A stretch of 64,000 nucleotides of DNA from Spirosoma sordidisoli (GTDB lineage Bacteria; Bacteroidota; Bacteroidia; Cytophagales; Spirosomataceae). The notes beneath the pieces are model-generated. The model saw only the letters and a list, made by a program, of their open reading frames with translations, was not told where the DNA came from and did no database searches. The position numbers were made by a program, and so were the translations under genes. The DNA is taken from the NCBI RefSeq assembly GCF_004138325.1, contig NZ_SBLB01000004.1, positions 620,001-684,000 on the forward strand. Reading direction: 5' to 3'. Shown piece after piece: positions 20,167 through 30,553 of the stretch. Every line of letters starts with the position of its first letter. Within the stretch, counting starts at the first letter, position 1.

Positions 20167-20688
20167 ATGATTGCTGTTCTCTTCGTCTGTTATGGCAACA
20201 TCTGCCGGTCGCCGGTAGCAGAGGGAGTATTTCGGGACCTGGTGGCCGCGGCCGGCCTGAGCGAACAGATCCGCTGCGATTCAGCCGGTACCTCGTCGTA
20301 TCACCTCGGGCAGCTACCCGACCGCCGAACCCGCGAGAATGCCCTCGAACACGGCCTGACGCTCACTCACCGCGCCCGGCGCCTGACGGGCGAAGACCTG
20401 GCCCAGTTCGACTACTTCGTGGCCATGGATGAGCAGAACCTCGAAGCCATCGAGAAACTGAATTACCGCGCCACCGGGCTCTACACGCAGGATACCATTT
20501 TTCTGCTGCGCGAATTTGACCCTGAGGTCAGCGACCAGCCCAACGTACCCGACCCGTATTACGAAGGCCCCGATGTATTTGAAGAGGTCTATCAGATAAC
20601 CCTCCGCTGCTGCCGGCAGCTACTAACCTATCTGGTCAACGAGCGAATGAGTGAATGGCAGGCTGGTCCGACCGAACAGAACGAATAA
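20167..20688 (+). CDS. Low-molecular-weight protein-tyrosine phosphatase
   Basis: 173 residues. The P-loop VCYGNICRSP gives the CX5R motif, with nucleophile Cys8 and Arg14 very close to the N-terminus as is usual for the family. The general-acid loop is NVPDPYYEGPDVFEEVY. Cytosolic; in bacteria such enzymes often counter BY-kinases, but no kinase gene is present here. The tail beyond ~160 residues is unconserved. It lies between the ftsB-like gene and gpmI and could be co-transcribed with both. Confidence 0.92.
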   Translation: MIAVLFVCYGNICRSPVAEGVFRDLVAAAGLSEQIRCDSAGTSSYHLGQLPDRRTRENALEHGLTLTHRARRLTGEDLAQFDYFVAMDEQNLEAIEKLNYRATGLYTQDTIFLLREFDPEVSDQPNVPDPYYEGPDVFEEVYQITLRCCRQLLTYLVNERMSEWQAGPTEQNE

Positions 20689-20742
20689 AAGACCAGCCAG
20701 ACACTCAGTCACTCAGGCCCAAAATCACTCATTAAACCTGTC

Positions 20743-22323
20743 ATGAACAAGAAAGTCATTCTCATCATTCTCGACGGCTGGGGTATTCCGCTCAAGCCGG
20801 AGGTGTCAGCGATCGAAGCAGCCAGCGTTCCGTTTGTGCGGTCGCTTTACCCCCGATACCCGAACAGTACCCTCGAGGCATCGGGGCTGGCCGTTGGTCT
20901 GCCAGCCGGCCAGATGGGTAACTCCGAAGTAGGTCACATGAACCTCGGCGCCGGTCGGGTCGTTTATCAGGACCTGGTGAAAATCAACAAAGCAGTCGAC
21001 GAACATACCCTCGACACCGAACCCGTTCTGGTCGACGCGCTGGCCTATGCCAAACGTACCGGCAAAAAAGTACACTTCATCGGGCTGGTGTCTGACGGGG
21101 GCGTTCATGCCCATATCGACCATCTGAAAGGGTTGCTGTCCATCGCCCACACGCATGCCCTGACCGATGTGTTCGTTCATGCGTTCACCGACGGCCGCGA
21201 CACCGACCCCAAAAGTGGCATTGGTTTCCTGACGGACCTGCAGCAGCACATGGCCGCTACGACCGGTCAGATCGCCAGCGTAACCGGCCGGTATTACGCC
21301 ATGGACCGCGACAACCGCTGGGAACGCGTTCGGGTAGCCTACGACGCGATGGTCCATGGACTGGGCGCCGTTACCTGCGCGCCTGAGGCCGTAACCCGCG
21401 TTCTTCAGGATTCGTACGACGCCGACGTAACCGATGAATTCGTGAAGCCGATCATTGTTACGAAAGCCGATGGGTCGCCAGCGGCTGTCATCGAAGAAGG
21501 GGATGTGGTGCTGTGTTTCAATTTCCGTACCGACCGGGGCCGCGAGATCACCCAGGCGCTGACGCAGAAAGACTACCCCGAGCAGGGCATGACGAAGCTG
21601 GCGCTCAACTACATCACCCTGACCAAATACGACGACGATTTCACCGGCGTAAAAATCATCTTCGAGAAAGACAACCTGCAGAATACGCTGGGCGAAGTCA
21701 TTGCCGGCGCGGGCCGAAAGCAGATTCGGATTGCCGAAACCGAAAAGTATCCGCACGTTACGTTCTTTTTCTCGGGCGGGCGCGAGGAGCCTTTTGCCGG
21801 CGAGAAGCGCATTCTGTGCCCTTCGCCCAAAGAAATGGTCGTTTACGATGCGCAGGGCGTGGCTACCACCATTCCGGTCAAGACCTACGATCAAAAGCCC
21901 GAAATGGCGGCCTACGACATCCGCGACGCTATTATTCCGGAGTTGCAGAACGAAGAAACGGATTTCATCTGCCTCAACTTCGCCAATACCGATATGGTGG
22001 GTCATACGGGCGTGTTCGAAGCCGTTAAGAAAGCGGCCGAAACCGCCGATACCTGCACCAAAGCGGTAGTTGAAGCTGCCCTGGAGCATGGTTATACGGC
22101 CATCATCATTGCCGACCACGGTAACGCCGAATATATGGTCAACGACGACGGGTCGCCCAACACGGCGCATACGACCAACCTCGTACCCTGTATCCTGGTC
22201 GACAAAGATTATCACCCAACGCTGAACAGCGGCAAACTGGCCGACATTGCGCCTACCATTCTGCACCTGATGGGCATCCAGCAACCCCGCGAAATGACCG
22301 GCGTCAGTCTGATTGGGCAGTAG
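20743..22323 (+). CDS. gpmI: 2,3-bisphosphoglycerate-independent phosphoglycerate mutase
   Basis: Interconverts 3- and 2-phosphoglycerate through a phosphoserine intermediate, using two Mn ions. 526 residues. The nucleophilic serine is in GQMGNSEVGH (Ser61), the first metal aspartate in IILDGWG, and later ligands in NFRTDRGRE, NFANTDMVGHTG and IIADHGNAEYM. The neighbouring eno encodes the next glycolytic step. The gene ends at a very strong bidirectional terminator. Confidence 0.96.
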   Translation: MNKKVILIILDGWGIPLKPEVSAIEAASVPFVRSLYPRYPNSTLEASGLAVGLPAGQMGNSEVGHMNLGAGRVVYQDLVKINKAVDEHTLDTEPVLVDALAYAKRTGKKVHFIGLVSDGGVHAHIDHLKGLLSIAHTHALTDVFVHAFTDGRDTDPKSGIGFLTDLQQHMAATTGQIASVTGRYYAMDRDNRWERVRVAYDAMVHGLGAVTCAPEAVTRVLQDSYDADVTDEFVKPIIVTKADGSPAAVIEEGDVVLCFNFRTDRGREITQALTQKDYPEQGMTKLALNYITLTKYDDDFTGVKIIFEKDNLQNTLGEVIAGAGRKQIRIAETEKYPHVTFFFSGGREEPFAGEKRILCPSPKEMVVYDAQGVATTIPVKTYDQKPEMAAYDIRDAIIPELQNEETDFICLNFANTDMVGHTGVFEAVKKAAETADTCTKAVVEAALEHGYTAIIIADHGNAEYMVNDDGSPNTAHTTNLVPCILVDKDYHPTLNSGKLADIAPTILHLMGIQQPREMTGVSLIGQ

Positions 22324-22334
22324 AAGGTCAACTT

Positions 22335-22392
22335 GTTCCTAGAGCCAACAAGCCCCGCCAGCGATCTGGCGGGGCTTGTTGGCTCTAGGAAC
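22335..22392. terminator. Bidirectional terminator, 27-bp perfect stem
   Basis: Arms 22335-22361 and 22366-22392 are exact complements with a 4-nt loop (cgat), between convergent gpmI and odhB. Confidence 0.85.
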
Positions 22393-22400
22393 CGAAGGGC

Positions 22401-24038
22401 TTACATATCCAGCAGGAGCCGGGAGGGGTCTTCCAGAATCTGTTTCACACGAACCAGGAAGCTTACCGACTCTTTGCCGTCAATGATGCGGTGGTCGTAG
22501 CTCAGCGCTACGTACATGATCGGGCGGATTACAATCTCACCATTCACTACAACCGCACGCTCTACAATATTATGCATTCCCAGAATAGCCGACTGCGGTG
22601 CGTTGATGATGGGCGTCGAGAGCATCGACCCAAACGTACCGCCGTTGGTGATCGTGAAGGTACCCCCTGTCATCTGCTCGATGGTCAGCTTGTTATCGCG
22701 GGCCAGGCCAGCCAGTCGGCCAATCTCTTTCTCGATCTGGGCAAAGCTCAGCTGCTCGGCGTTCCGGATAACCGGCACGACCAGCCCCCGATCGGTCGAT
22801 ACCGCAATCGATACATCGCAGAAGTCGTTGTAGACAATCTGGTCGCCATCGATCTGGGCGTTTACCGCCGGGAAGTCTTTCAGGGCCGCACAAACCGCTT
22901 TGGTGAAGAACGACATGAAGCCGAGGCCCACGCCGTGTTTCTCCTTGAATTTATCTTTGTACTTGTTCCGCAGGTCCATGATCGGCTTCATGTCCACCTC
23001 GTTGAAGGTAGTCAGCATGGCCGTTTCGTTCTTGACGGCCACTAACCGACGCGCAATAGTCCGGCGCAGCGAGGTCATTTTTTCACGACGCTGGTTGCGG
23101 CTGCCTGGGGCGGCTGCGGGTTGCGGGCTGGGCGCAGTTGCCTTGGCGGCTGGTGCGGGCGCCGACGGAGCGGGTTGCGCGGCTGGCTGCGCCGGGCTGG
23201 GCGCAGCTTTCATAGCATCTTCTTTGGTGATGCGGCCTTCTACGCCGGTACCAGCTACCTGTTTGGCATCGATCCCTTTTTCGGCCAGGATTTTAGCCGC
23301 TGCGGGCGAGGGGTGGTTAGCCGCGTAGCTTTCCTGTCCGTTGCTGCCGTTAGCCGAAGGGGCCGGCGCAGTGGCCGCTGCGGGCGCCGACGGAGCGGAG
23401 CTGGGTGCGGGCTGACCAGCTGCCGAACTTGTTTCGATTTTGGCAATCAGCCCCCCGATGGGCAGGGTCTCGCCAGCCTGGGCAACGATGCGCAGGATAC
23501 CAGCCGCTTCGGCGGGTAGTTCGAAGGTAGCTTTGTCTGACTCCAGTTCGCAGAGTACTTCGTCCAGCGCTACCTGATCGCCGTCTTTCTTACTCCAGGA
23601 AGCAATGGTAACTTCCGTAACCGACTCCCCAACGGCCGGCACTTTCATGTCAATAACGTTACCTCCCGTTGCAGGAGCCGCGGCTGGCGCGTCGGCCTTA
23701 GGGGCTTCGCTGGCCGGAGCGGGCTGCGGATCGGCTTTGGGCGCTTCGGCCGGAGCGGGTTCGGCCGCCGGAGCCGGAGTAGCACTACCGGTTGAGCCCG
23801 ATCCGTCGGTGTCGATCGAGCAGATGCTGGCGCCAATGGGCAGTACATCGCCTTCCTGAGCCAGGATGTGCAGTACGCCATCAGCTTCGGCCGTCAGTTC
23901 AAACGTCGCTTTATCGGAATCGAGTCCACACAGGACATCGTCCATCTTTACGTGGTCACCTTCTTTTTTGTACCAGGTGCCCACGGTCACTTCGGTGATG
24001 CTTTCCCCCACTGCGGGGATCTTCATGTCAACGGCCAT
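22401..24038 (-). CDS. odhB: 2-oxoglutarate dehydrogenase E2, dihydrolipoyl succinyltransferase
   Basis: 545 residues with two lipoyl domains, where many orthologues have one. Lipoylated lysines lie in the DSDKATFE (Lys43) and ESDKATFE (Lys169) turns. Ala/Pro-rich linkers separate the domains, followed by the peripheral-subunit binding domain ([22 protein letters not shown]) and the catalytic domain ending in [16 protein letters not shown] with the active-site His and Asp. It forms the core that transfers succinyl groups to CoA. It follows sucA by 91 bp on the same strand, an E1-E2 operon; E3 is elsewhere. Confidence 0.95.
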   Translation of the reverse strand: MAVDMKIPAVGESITEVTVGTWYKKEGDHVKMDDVLCGLDSDKATFELTAEADGVLHILAQEGDVLPIGASICSIDTDGSGSTGSATPAPAAEPAPAEAPKADPQPAPASEAPKADAPAAAPATGGNVIDMKVPAVGESVTEVTIASWSKKDGDQVALDEVLCELESDKATFELPAEAAGILRIVAQAGETLPIGGLIAKIETSSAAGQPAPSSAPSAPAAATAPAPSANGSNGQESYAANHPSPAAAKILAEKGIDAKQVAGTGVEGRITKEDAMKAAPSPAQPAAQPAPSAPAPAAKATAPSPQPAAAPGSRNQRREKMTSLRRTIARRLVAVKNETAMLTTFNEVDMKPIMDLRNKYKDKFKEKHGVGLGFMSFFTKAVCAALKDFPAVNAQIDGDQIVYNDFCDVSIAVSTDRGLVVPVIRNAEQLSFAQIEKEIGRLAGLARDNKLTIEQMTGGTFTITNGGTFGSMLSTPIINAPQSAILGMHNIVERAVVVNGEIVIRPIMYVALSYDHRIIDGKESVSFLVRVKQILEDPSRLLLDM

Positions 24039-24067
24039 AATTATCGGTTTTCGGTTTTCAGGCTTCG

Positions 24068-24113
24068 CGGTATGTAGCTACCAGGTAAAGAAACTACCCG
24101 AAACTACATACCG
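24068..24113. repeat. Hairpin between sucA and odhB
   Basis: 10-bp arms cggtatgtag/ctacataccg (24068-24077, 24104-24113) in the 91-bp intercistronic gap. It may set the E1:E2 transcript ratio. It is next to cggttttcggttttc, a short element that recurs near other genes in the window. Confidence 0.5.
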
Positions 24114-24129
24114 TATACCCTACTCCTAT

Positions 24130-26919
24130 TTAGTCAAACGCTCTACGAACGATGTCAGCTTGTTCCTGGGTATGTACTTTGGCATAGCCGGTAGCGGGCG
24201 AAGCTGCGGCATGGCGCGAGATAATGGGCAGGGTCAGCCCGATCCGAAGCAGGTAGGTCCAGTAGCCCATGTTTTCGGGTTCTTCCTGTACCCAGAACTT
24301 CTCGGCTTTGCCATACTGCGCCAGCACGGCATCCAGCTGCGTTTTGGGCAGCGGAGCCAGCTGTTCGAGCCGGATGATAGCCACATCCTCGCGCTGGTCG
24401 GCCTGCTGTTTGTCGAGCAGGTCGTAATAAATTTTACCCGTGCAGAGCAGTACCCGTTTTACCTTTTTCGGCTTGGCGTAGGTATCGCCCAGCACCTCCT
24501 GGAACGAGCCTTTGGTAAGGTCTTCGAGGGGTGAGATGCACTTGGGATGCCGCAGCAGCGACTTGGGCGACATAACGACCAGCGGTTTCCGGAACGACCA
24601 CGCCAGCTGACGACGCAGCAGGTGGAAGAAGTTAGCCGGCGACGATACGTTAGCCACGATCATGTTGTGCTCCGCGTACAGCTGCAGATATCGCTCGGGC
24701 CGGGCGTTCGAGTGCTCTGGGCCCTGGCCTTCGTAGCCATGCGGCAGAAGCAGCGTTACGCCGTTCTGGATGCCCCATTTCGACTCGGCAGCCGCAATAA
24801 ACTGGTCGATGATCAGCTGGGCGCCGTTCGAGAAATCACCGAACTGCGCTTCCCAAATCACGAGCGCGTGGGGGTTGGCCATGGCGTAGCCATATTCGAA
24901 ACCGAGAACGCCGTACTCCGACAACAGCGAGTTGTAGGCCTGAAACTTCGGCTGGCCTTCTTTGATGAAGTCGAGCGATGAATAGGTTGCGTTCGTCTCT
25001 ACGTCGTGCAGGACGGCATGGCGGTGCGAGAACGTGCCCCGCTGTACGTCCTGGCCGCTCAGCCGAACGGGGCGACCGTCCAGCAGCAGCGACCCGTAGG
25101 CCAGCAGCTCGGCCGTTCCCCAGTTTACCGTTTTGGTTTCGGTGAGCATGGTCTGCCGATCTTTCAGCAGCTTTTCGATCTGCTTCAGTGGCTTGAAGCC
25201 CTCGGGTATTTTTACCAGCGCCTGACCAATCTGATCGAGCGTTTCGGCGGGCACCCCCGTCTCGGGCGACTTCTCGAAATCCTGCGGCTCGGCAAAGCGG
25301 AGCTCAGCCCAGTCGAGGTCAAGCCGGAGGGGTTTGTAAGGAATCTCGGCTTTCTGCTTAACCCGATCGAGCCGATCCTGCAGTTGCTTCTTGAACTCGG
25401 TATCCATCCGCTGCGCCAGCTCCGCGTCTACATCGCCCCGCTCGATGAGCAGGTTTTTGTACAGCTCGCGCAGGTTGGCCCGCTTGTCGATGATGCTGTA
25501 CATGGTCGGCTGGGTAAACTTCGGTTCATCCGACTCGTTGTGTCCGTAGCGCCGGTAACATACCATGTCGATAAACACGTCGCGGTTGAATTTCTCACGG
25601 AATTCAACCGCCAGCTTGGCGCAGAAAGTTACCGCTTCCGGATCGTCGCCGTTGACGTGGAAAATGGGAGCGTCGATGATCTTGGCAATATCCGAGCAGT
25701 AGATCGACGAGCGCGCATCGTCAAAATCGGTGGTAAAGCCGACCTGGTTGTTGATCACGAAATGTACCGTACCGCCGGTCTGATAGCCAGCCAGCTTGGC
25801 CATCTGGGTTACTTCGTACACGATACCCTGTCCCGCCACGGCCGCGTCGCCATGGATCAGAATCGGCATGATCTTGGTGAAATCGCCGTTATATTCTTCA
25901 TCGGCCTGCGCCCGCACGAATCCTTCCACGACCGGATTGACGGCTTCGAGGTGTGAGGGGTTAGGGGCCAGCTTCACGCTGATCTGTTTACCGTTGGGCG
26001 TTTCGGTTAGGCTCGAGTAGCCGAGGTGGTATTTTACGTCGCCGTCGCCATGCACCTGCTGGGGTACATTGCCTTCGAAACCGTCGAAGATCGATTCGTA
26101 CGATTTACCCAGAATGTTGGCCAGCACGTTGAGACGACCCCGGTGGGCCATCCCGATCATCACCTCTTCAACACCCATATCGGCGGCTGTGCTGATGATG
26201 GTGTCGAGGGCGGGAATGGTGGCTTCACCGCCTTCGAGCGAAAAGCGCTTCTGACCGAGGTATTTGGTAGCCAAGAAGTTTTCGAATACCGACGCTTCGT
26301 TCAGCTTTTCGAGAATACGCTTCTTCTCCGACACCGAAGGGCTGAAGACCAGCGCTTCTTTCTCGATTTTGTTGCGGAGCCAGTTTTTAACGTCCAGCTC
26401 CCGGATGTACATATACTCAAAGCCGATGTTCCCCGCGTAGATCTTCTGGAGCGACTCCATGATCTTGCGCAGGGTAGCCGGTCCGATACCCAGCAGCTTA
26501 CCCGATTCGAAGGTCGTATCGAGGTCGGCGTCAGACAGGGCGTAGTCAGGCAGGTCAACGCGGGGCTGACGATCTTTCCGGGCTTTGAGCGGGTTGGTTT
26601 TGGCCAGCAGGTGCCCCCGCGAGCGGTAGGCTTTGATCAGGCTGGCTACTGATACTTCTTTTTCGCGGTCCGACGGGTCGGCATGGCTGGCATCCACGGG
26701 TTTCGTAGCAGCCGCCTGGCCGTTTGTGGCTGCGCCGTTGGTTTTGGCCGCGCCGTTGGTTGTTGATCCGGCAGTTTCGCCGTAGGTTAAGGAGAACTCA
26801 AATCCTTTAAAAAATTGCTGCCAGCTTTGGTCAACTGATTGAGGGTCTTGCTTATAAGACTGGTACAGTTGATCTACGTAAGCCGCGTCAGAGTTGGCAA
26901 TGTATGAATACTGGTCCAT
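24130..26919 (-). CDS. sucA: 2-oxoglutarate dehydrogenase E1 component
   Basis: 929-residue thiamine-diphosphate enzyme that decarboxylates 2-oxoglutarate and succinylates the E2 lipoyl group. The N-terminus (YVDQLYQSYKQDPQSVDQSWQQFFKGF) is the E2-docking peptide of SucA. ThDP-site and catalytic regions include GMAHRGRLNVL, HGDAAVAGQG and CYRRYGHNE, with WEAQFGDFSNGAQ and LLPHGYEGQGPEHS in the pyrimidine-binding half. A Thr/Ala/Asn-rich linker of ~40 residues follows the docking peptide. First gene of the sucA-odhB operon. Confidence 0.96.
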   Translation of the reverse strand: MDQYSYIANSDAAYVDQLYQSYKQDPQSVDQSWQQFFKGFEFSLTYGETAGSTTNGAAKTNGAATNGQAAATKPVDASHADPSDREKEVSVASLIKAYRSRGHLLAKTNPLKARKDRQPRVDLPDYALSDADLDTTFESGKLLGIGPATLRKIMESLQKIYAGNIGFEYMYIRELDVKNWLRNKIEKEALVFSPSVSEKKRILEKLNEASVFENFLATKYLGQKRFSLEGGEATIPALDTIISTAADMGVEEVMIGMAHRGRLNVLANILGKSYESIFDGFEGNVPQQVHGDGDVKYHLGYSSLTETPNGKQISVKLAPNPSHLEAVNPVVEGFVRAQADEEYNGDFTKIMPILIHGDAAVAGQGIVYEVTQMAKLAGYQTGGTVHFVINNQVGFTTDFDDARSSIYCSDIAKIIDAPIFHVNGDDPEAVTFCAKLAVEFREKFNRDVFIDMVCYRRYGHNESDEPKFTQPTMYSIIDKRANLRELYKNLLIERGDVDAELAQRMDTEFKKQLQDRLDRVKQKAEIPYKPLRLDLDWAELRFAEPQDFEKSPETGVPAETLDQIGQALVKIPEGFKPLKQIEKLLKDRQTMLTETKTVNWGTAELLAYGSLLLDGRPVRLSGQDVQRGTFSHRHAVLHDVETNATYSSLDFIKEGQPKFQAYNSLLSEYGVLGFEYGYAMANPHALVIWEAQFGDFSNGAQLIIDQFIAAAESKWGIQNGVTLLLPHGYEGQGPEHSNARPERYLQLYAEHNMIVANVSSPANFFHLLRRQLAWSFRKPLVVMSPKSLLRHPKCISPLEDLTKGSFQEVLGDTYAKPKKVKRVLLCTGKIYYDLLDKQQADQREDVAIIRLEQLAPLPKTQLDAVLAQYGKAEKFWVQEEPENMGYWTYLLRIGLTLPIISRHAAASPATGYAKVHTQEQADIVRRAFD

Positions 26920-26947
26920 GACGAAGGCGCGTCGTTGTTTTGACCCG

Positions 26948-26982
26948 CAAAGGTAGCGTATCAGTCAGACAGTTGACCGCAA
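26948..26982 (-). promoter_or_regulatory. Putative sucA promoter
   Basis: On the minus strand TACCTTTG (26948-26955) is a perfect TAnnTTTG, 28 bp before the ATG. The nearest upstream TTG (26980-26982) has a 24-bp spacer, longer than usual. Confidence 0.4.
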
Positions 26983-27333
26983 AAATTATCGTTTTTATTG
27001 ATTCCGTTCAGGTAACGACGCCCGTACCAATACAACAGTATTTATGTCCGTTTGGTTGGCATCCCCGCTTCTGCCCTACGTTCTCTCGTCCTGCCCCGGT
27101 TGCCGAACCCTCCCGAATACACGCTGTACCGATCGAGCAGGTGATTCAGCGACCTTTCCCGACGTGTATCGCCAGCCCGGCAGCAGCCATACCGATTAGT
27201 AGACCCTATACGCACGTATATGCCTTCGGTAGATAGGCGCAGACCAGCTATCCGGTTAGCCTGCCCGATGGCGGGCGGATAGAGCTGCCGAAACTAAACC
27301 CGCGCCCTAAAAGCGGTTTAGACGGTCAGTGCT
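26983..27333. other. Intergenic region, no gene supported
   Basis: Between the divergent sucA and transporter-like genes. A 98-codon plus-strand frame at 26940 begins inside the sucA promoter and has no recognisable family, so nothing is called here. Confidence 0.5.
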
Positions 27334-27341
27334 TATCTTTG
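27334..27341 (+). promoter_or_regulatory. Putative -7 box of the transporter-like/CNB gene
   Basis: TATCTTTG, a perfect TAnnTTTG, 26 bp before the chosen ATG. It excludes the ATG at 27329, which overlaps the box. No clear -33 TTG. Confidence 0.45.
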
Positions 27342-27367
27342 AGGGTAAATCGCGTTTCCATTTCACC

Positions 27368-30300
27368 ATGAACGTCGGAACCGACACCTCTTCTGCATCA
27401 CCATCACCCCTGGCTCAACGCTGGCAGCGGGCAGTGGGTATTCGACCCGAAGAAGCCCGTACGGTTGGGCTTTTTTTTGTCCATAACTTCCTGCTGGGCA
27501 TCGGTACCATCCTGATTTACGTAGCCGCCAATGCCATACTGCTCGAGAACCATCCCGAAACCAGCCTGCCAATTGCGTACGTAGCCTCTGCGCTGGGGAT
27601 GATCGTGGTGGGACGGCTCTACGCGTATTACGAACATCATCTGCTGTTGAGCAACCTGGCCATGCGGGTGCTGCTTTCGGTCGTTGTGATGACGGTGGTG
27701 GTGGGCGTGCTGGTTGAGGTAGGTCATTCGGTGGCGGCTGCGGTGGCCATCATGGTTGGGTACCGAATCATCTATCTGCTGACCAATCTGGAGTTCTGGG
27801 GCGTTTCGGCGGTGGTGTTCGATACCCGCCAGAGCAAGCGGCTGTTCAGCGTCATCAGTTCGGGCGATATGCCCGCCAAAGCCATCGGTGCCGTTCTGGC
27901 CGCGCTGGTGCATGCCCACGAAGAAGTACTTCGGCTCCTGGTCGTCGCGCTGGCCGCGTTTGTTGCCTCGCTCTATATTCTGCGGCTTACGGTCCGATCG
28001 CACGAGGTTCACGCCCCCCACCGCCCCAGCCGGGCTTCCCGCCGGGAAGAGTCGCAGCTGATCGAGAAACGATTCGGGGGCAGTAAGCTGATCTTCTTCA
28101 TGTGCCTGAGTCTGGCTACGCTGGCGGCCGTGGCTACCCAGATCGAGTACAGTTTCTTTGTCAACGTAAAGCACCGTTTTCATGACCAGACCGACGTCAT
28201 CTACTACGTCAGCCTGGTGCTGGCGCTTACCTACGGGGTAGCCATGGTCGTTAAGCTCCTGCTGTCGCGGCAGGCCCTCGACCGGTTTGGGGTACAGCGT
28301 TCGCTGCTCGTGCTGCCCTGGGTAGCGCTGGCCGGGCTGGCCGGACTGGTCGTTCTGAACATGATCACGACCGACGAGACAACCCGGCTGGTATACTTCT
28401 GCGGCCTCTACCTGCTCTTCGAAGTAGTACGCCGATCGCTGTTCGACCCCGTCTTTCTGGTGTTGTTCCAGCCCCTGTCGGCTCCGCAGCGGCTCAAGGG
28501 CCATACGGTAGCCAAAGGGTTTTACGAGCCGATCGGTTTGGGAATAGCGGGTTTCCTGATATTTGCGCTGCACGCCCGCCCCGCCATCGAAGCGCTGATG
28601 CCTCTGGTCTGGATCGTGCTGCTGGGCGTACTGGTGTGGCTGCTCGACCAAACCTACAATCATTACCTGCACGAACTCAACGACGCCATTGGCCGACGGT
28701 TTCTCGAACGCGACCAGCTGGCCATGCCCGCTACGGCGTCGTCGGCAGTAACAGCCCGGCTGCGCAGCAGCAACCCCGACGATGTGACGGCAGCTATCGG
28801 CTGGCTCGATCAGCACAACCCCGACGAACTGGGCCGGCAGTTACCAACCTTACTGACCCACGCCAGCCCGTCGGTGCGGCAACGTACCCTGACCGTAGCC
28901 GCCCGGACTAACCAGCCCCTGCCGGTTGCGCCCGTTCGTCATATTGCCCTGACCGATTCCGACCCTGCCCTGCGCGAGCAGGCCGCTTACCTGCTGGGCC
29001 GACGCATCAGCGCCGACCCGGCTGAGCTGGCCCCGCTCCTGAACCATACCGACGTCACCATTCGCCAGGGTGCCATCCGGGGAGTGCTGGAGCTGAACCC
29101 ACGCGATCCGGTGGGTGTACGTAGCCTGACCGAGCTGACCAACGCGTCGGACCCGGGGCGGCAGCGAATGGCACTGGGCCTGATTGGCCGACTGCGCCTG
29201 ACCGACTTTGCCCCTACCGTAACCCGTTACCTGACCCAGAGCCAGAACGGGCTGCTGAACGACGCCATGCTGGCCGCTGGTCAACTCACCGATCTGGGGC
29301 TGGCCCGGCACCTGGTAGACCGCCTAACCAGCAAAACGGCCGGACGTGTTGCGGCCAACGCCCTGAAAGGCAGCCAGGCCGACGTGCTGCCGCTTTTGCA
29401 GGAAGCCTGGCGGAGTACGACCGACCCCGTACTGATTCAGCGTATAGCCATTATCTGCGGCACCATCCGCACCCCCCGGAGCCGTCAGTTTCTGAACGAA
29501 CTGGCCCGGCAGTCCGATTTACGGGTGCGGGGCGCTGCGCTGCGGGCCCTCCGCCGTTTTCCCAACGAACCCGCCGACGATCAGGCCTTCCGGTCCCTGC
29601 TCCACGACGAACTGGCGCTGGCCCACCGAATTCTGCATGGCACCCTCACCGAAACGGACGACAGCCTGGTTCAGTCGCTGGACTATGAGCTGACCGTACT
29701 GCGGCAACGCCTGTTCGACGTGCTGACCCAGCTTTACGACTCCGAAACCATTGCCGGTGCCCGACTGGGGGTAGGCCACCCCGCCCGCGAGCGCCGGGCC
29801 AACGCCCTAGAACTTCTCGACAACCTGATTCCGCGCAACGTTTACCAGACTCTGCAGGTACTGGTCGACGACCTAAACCGGGCCGAAAAAGTGCGTATTC
29901 TCGATGCCGAACTCGGTCCGTTCAAGGACCCTGAATCCATCCGTTCGTATATACTCCGAACCGGCGAAACTGTATTTTCGGCCTGGACGGTTGGTCTCGT
30001 GTTGCGCGCCATACCCGCCAGCCAGGCCGACGAAGCTCGTCAGCTGCTGAGCCGTACGTCTGTTCTGTCGCCTTTACTTATGAATCACTCGTCTACTTCT
30101 ACCAGCCAGATTCCCGACTATGACCGGGTGTTGCTGCTGGCCAACACCAGCCTGTTTGCCCAAACGCCCGAAAACGTACTGGCCAGTATTACCCCGATCA
30201 TGAAGGAAGAATCGTACCAGCCTGGCGATGTCATCTTCCGGAAAGGCGACCTCGGCACGGCACTGTACGTCATCGATACCGGCCAGGTAAGTATTCTGGA

Positions 30301-30553
30301 CGGCGACACCGAGCTGGCTCGTTTTGGCCGGGGCGATTTTTTCGGGGAGCTGGCGCTGCTCGATACCGAATCCCGATCAGCTACCGCCGAAGCGGTGGAA
30401 GAAGTCAGGCTGCTGCGGCTCGACCAGGACGACTTCTTTGACCTGATGGAAGAGCGGGGCGAGGTGCTGCGTAGCATCGTCAGAAGTTTGTCGGGGCGAA
30501 TTCGGCGGCAGAATGAGCTTCTGGCGGGTCGGCCCACGTCGGTATCTACCTAA
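27368..30553 (+). CDS. Transporter-like membrane protein fused to HEAT repeats and a cyclic-nucleotide-binding domain
   Basis: 1061 residues from the ATG at 27368. Residues ~25-430 form about twelve membrane helices resembling MFS or ATP:ADP-antiporter-type proteins (first helix VGLFFVHNFLLGIGTILIYVAAN). Residues ~460-900 are soluble and repetitive with HEAT-like pairs (PSVRQRTLTVAART, PALREQAAYLLGR, VTIRQGAIRGVLEL, LRVRGAALRALRRF). The last ~130 residues are a cyclic-nucleotide-binding domain: GDVIFRKGDLGTALYVI, then the phosphate-binding cassette FFGELALLDTESRSATAEA with the ribose-contacting Glu and phosphate-contacting Arg both present, so cAMP binding is plausible. A receiver-adenylate cyclase lies 4 kb downstream on the same strand. 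Whether it transports anything is unknown. Confidence 0.85.
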   Translation: MNVGTDTSSASPSPLAQRWQRAVGIRPEEARTVGLFFVHNFLLGIGTILIYVAANAILLENHPETSLPIAYVASALGMIVVGRLYAYYEHHLLLSNLAMRVLLSVVVMTVVVGVLVEVGHSVAAAVAIMVGYRIIYLLTNLEFWGVSAVVFDTRQSKRLFSVISSGDMPAKAIGAVLAALVHAHEEVLRLLVVALAAFVASLYILRLTVRSHEVHAPHRPSRASRREESQLIEKRFGGSKLIFFMCLSLATLAAVATQIEYSFFVNVKHRFHDQTDVIYYVSLVLALTYGVAMVVKLLLSRQALDRFGVQRSLLVLPWVALAGLAGLVVLNMITTDETTRLVYFCGLYLLFEVVRRSLFDPVFLVLFQPLSAPQRLKGHTVAKGFYEPIGLGIAGFLIFALHARPAIEALMPLVWIVLLGVLVWLLDQTYNHYLHELNDAIGRRFLERDQLAMPATASSAVTARLRSSNPDDVTAAIGWLDQHNPDELGRQLPTLLTHASPSVRQRTLTVAARTNQPLPVAPVRHIALTDSDPALREQAAYLLGRRISADPAELAPLLNHTDVTIRQGAIRGVLELNPRDPVGVRSLTELTNASDPGRQRMALGLIGRLRLTDFAPTVTRYLTQSQNGLLNDAMLAAGQLTDLGLARHLVDRLTSKTAGRVAANALKGSQADVLPLLQEAWRSTTDPVLIQRIAIICGTIRTPRSRQFLNELARQSDLRVRGAALRALRRFPNEPADDQAFRSLLHDELALAHRILHGTLTETDDSLVQSLDYELTVLRQRLFDVLTQLYDSETIAGARLGVGHPARERRANALELLDNLIPRNVYQTLQVLVDDLNRAEKVRILDAELGPFKDPESIRSYILRTGETVFSAWTVGLVLRAIPASQADEARQLLSRTSVLSPLLMNHSSTSTSQIPDYDRVLLLANTSLFAQTPENVLASITPIMKEESYQPGDVIFRKGDLGTALYVIDTGQVSILDGDTELARFGRGDFFGELALLDTESRSATAEAVEEVRLLRLDQDDFFDLMEERGEVLRSIVRSLSGRIRRQNELLAGRPTSVST

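Noticed and set aside
26940-27236. 98-codon plus-strand frame
   Set aside because: Begins inside the sucA promoter and has no recognisable features.
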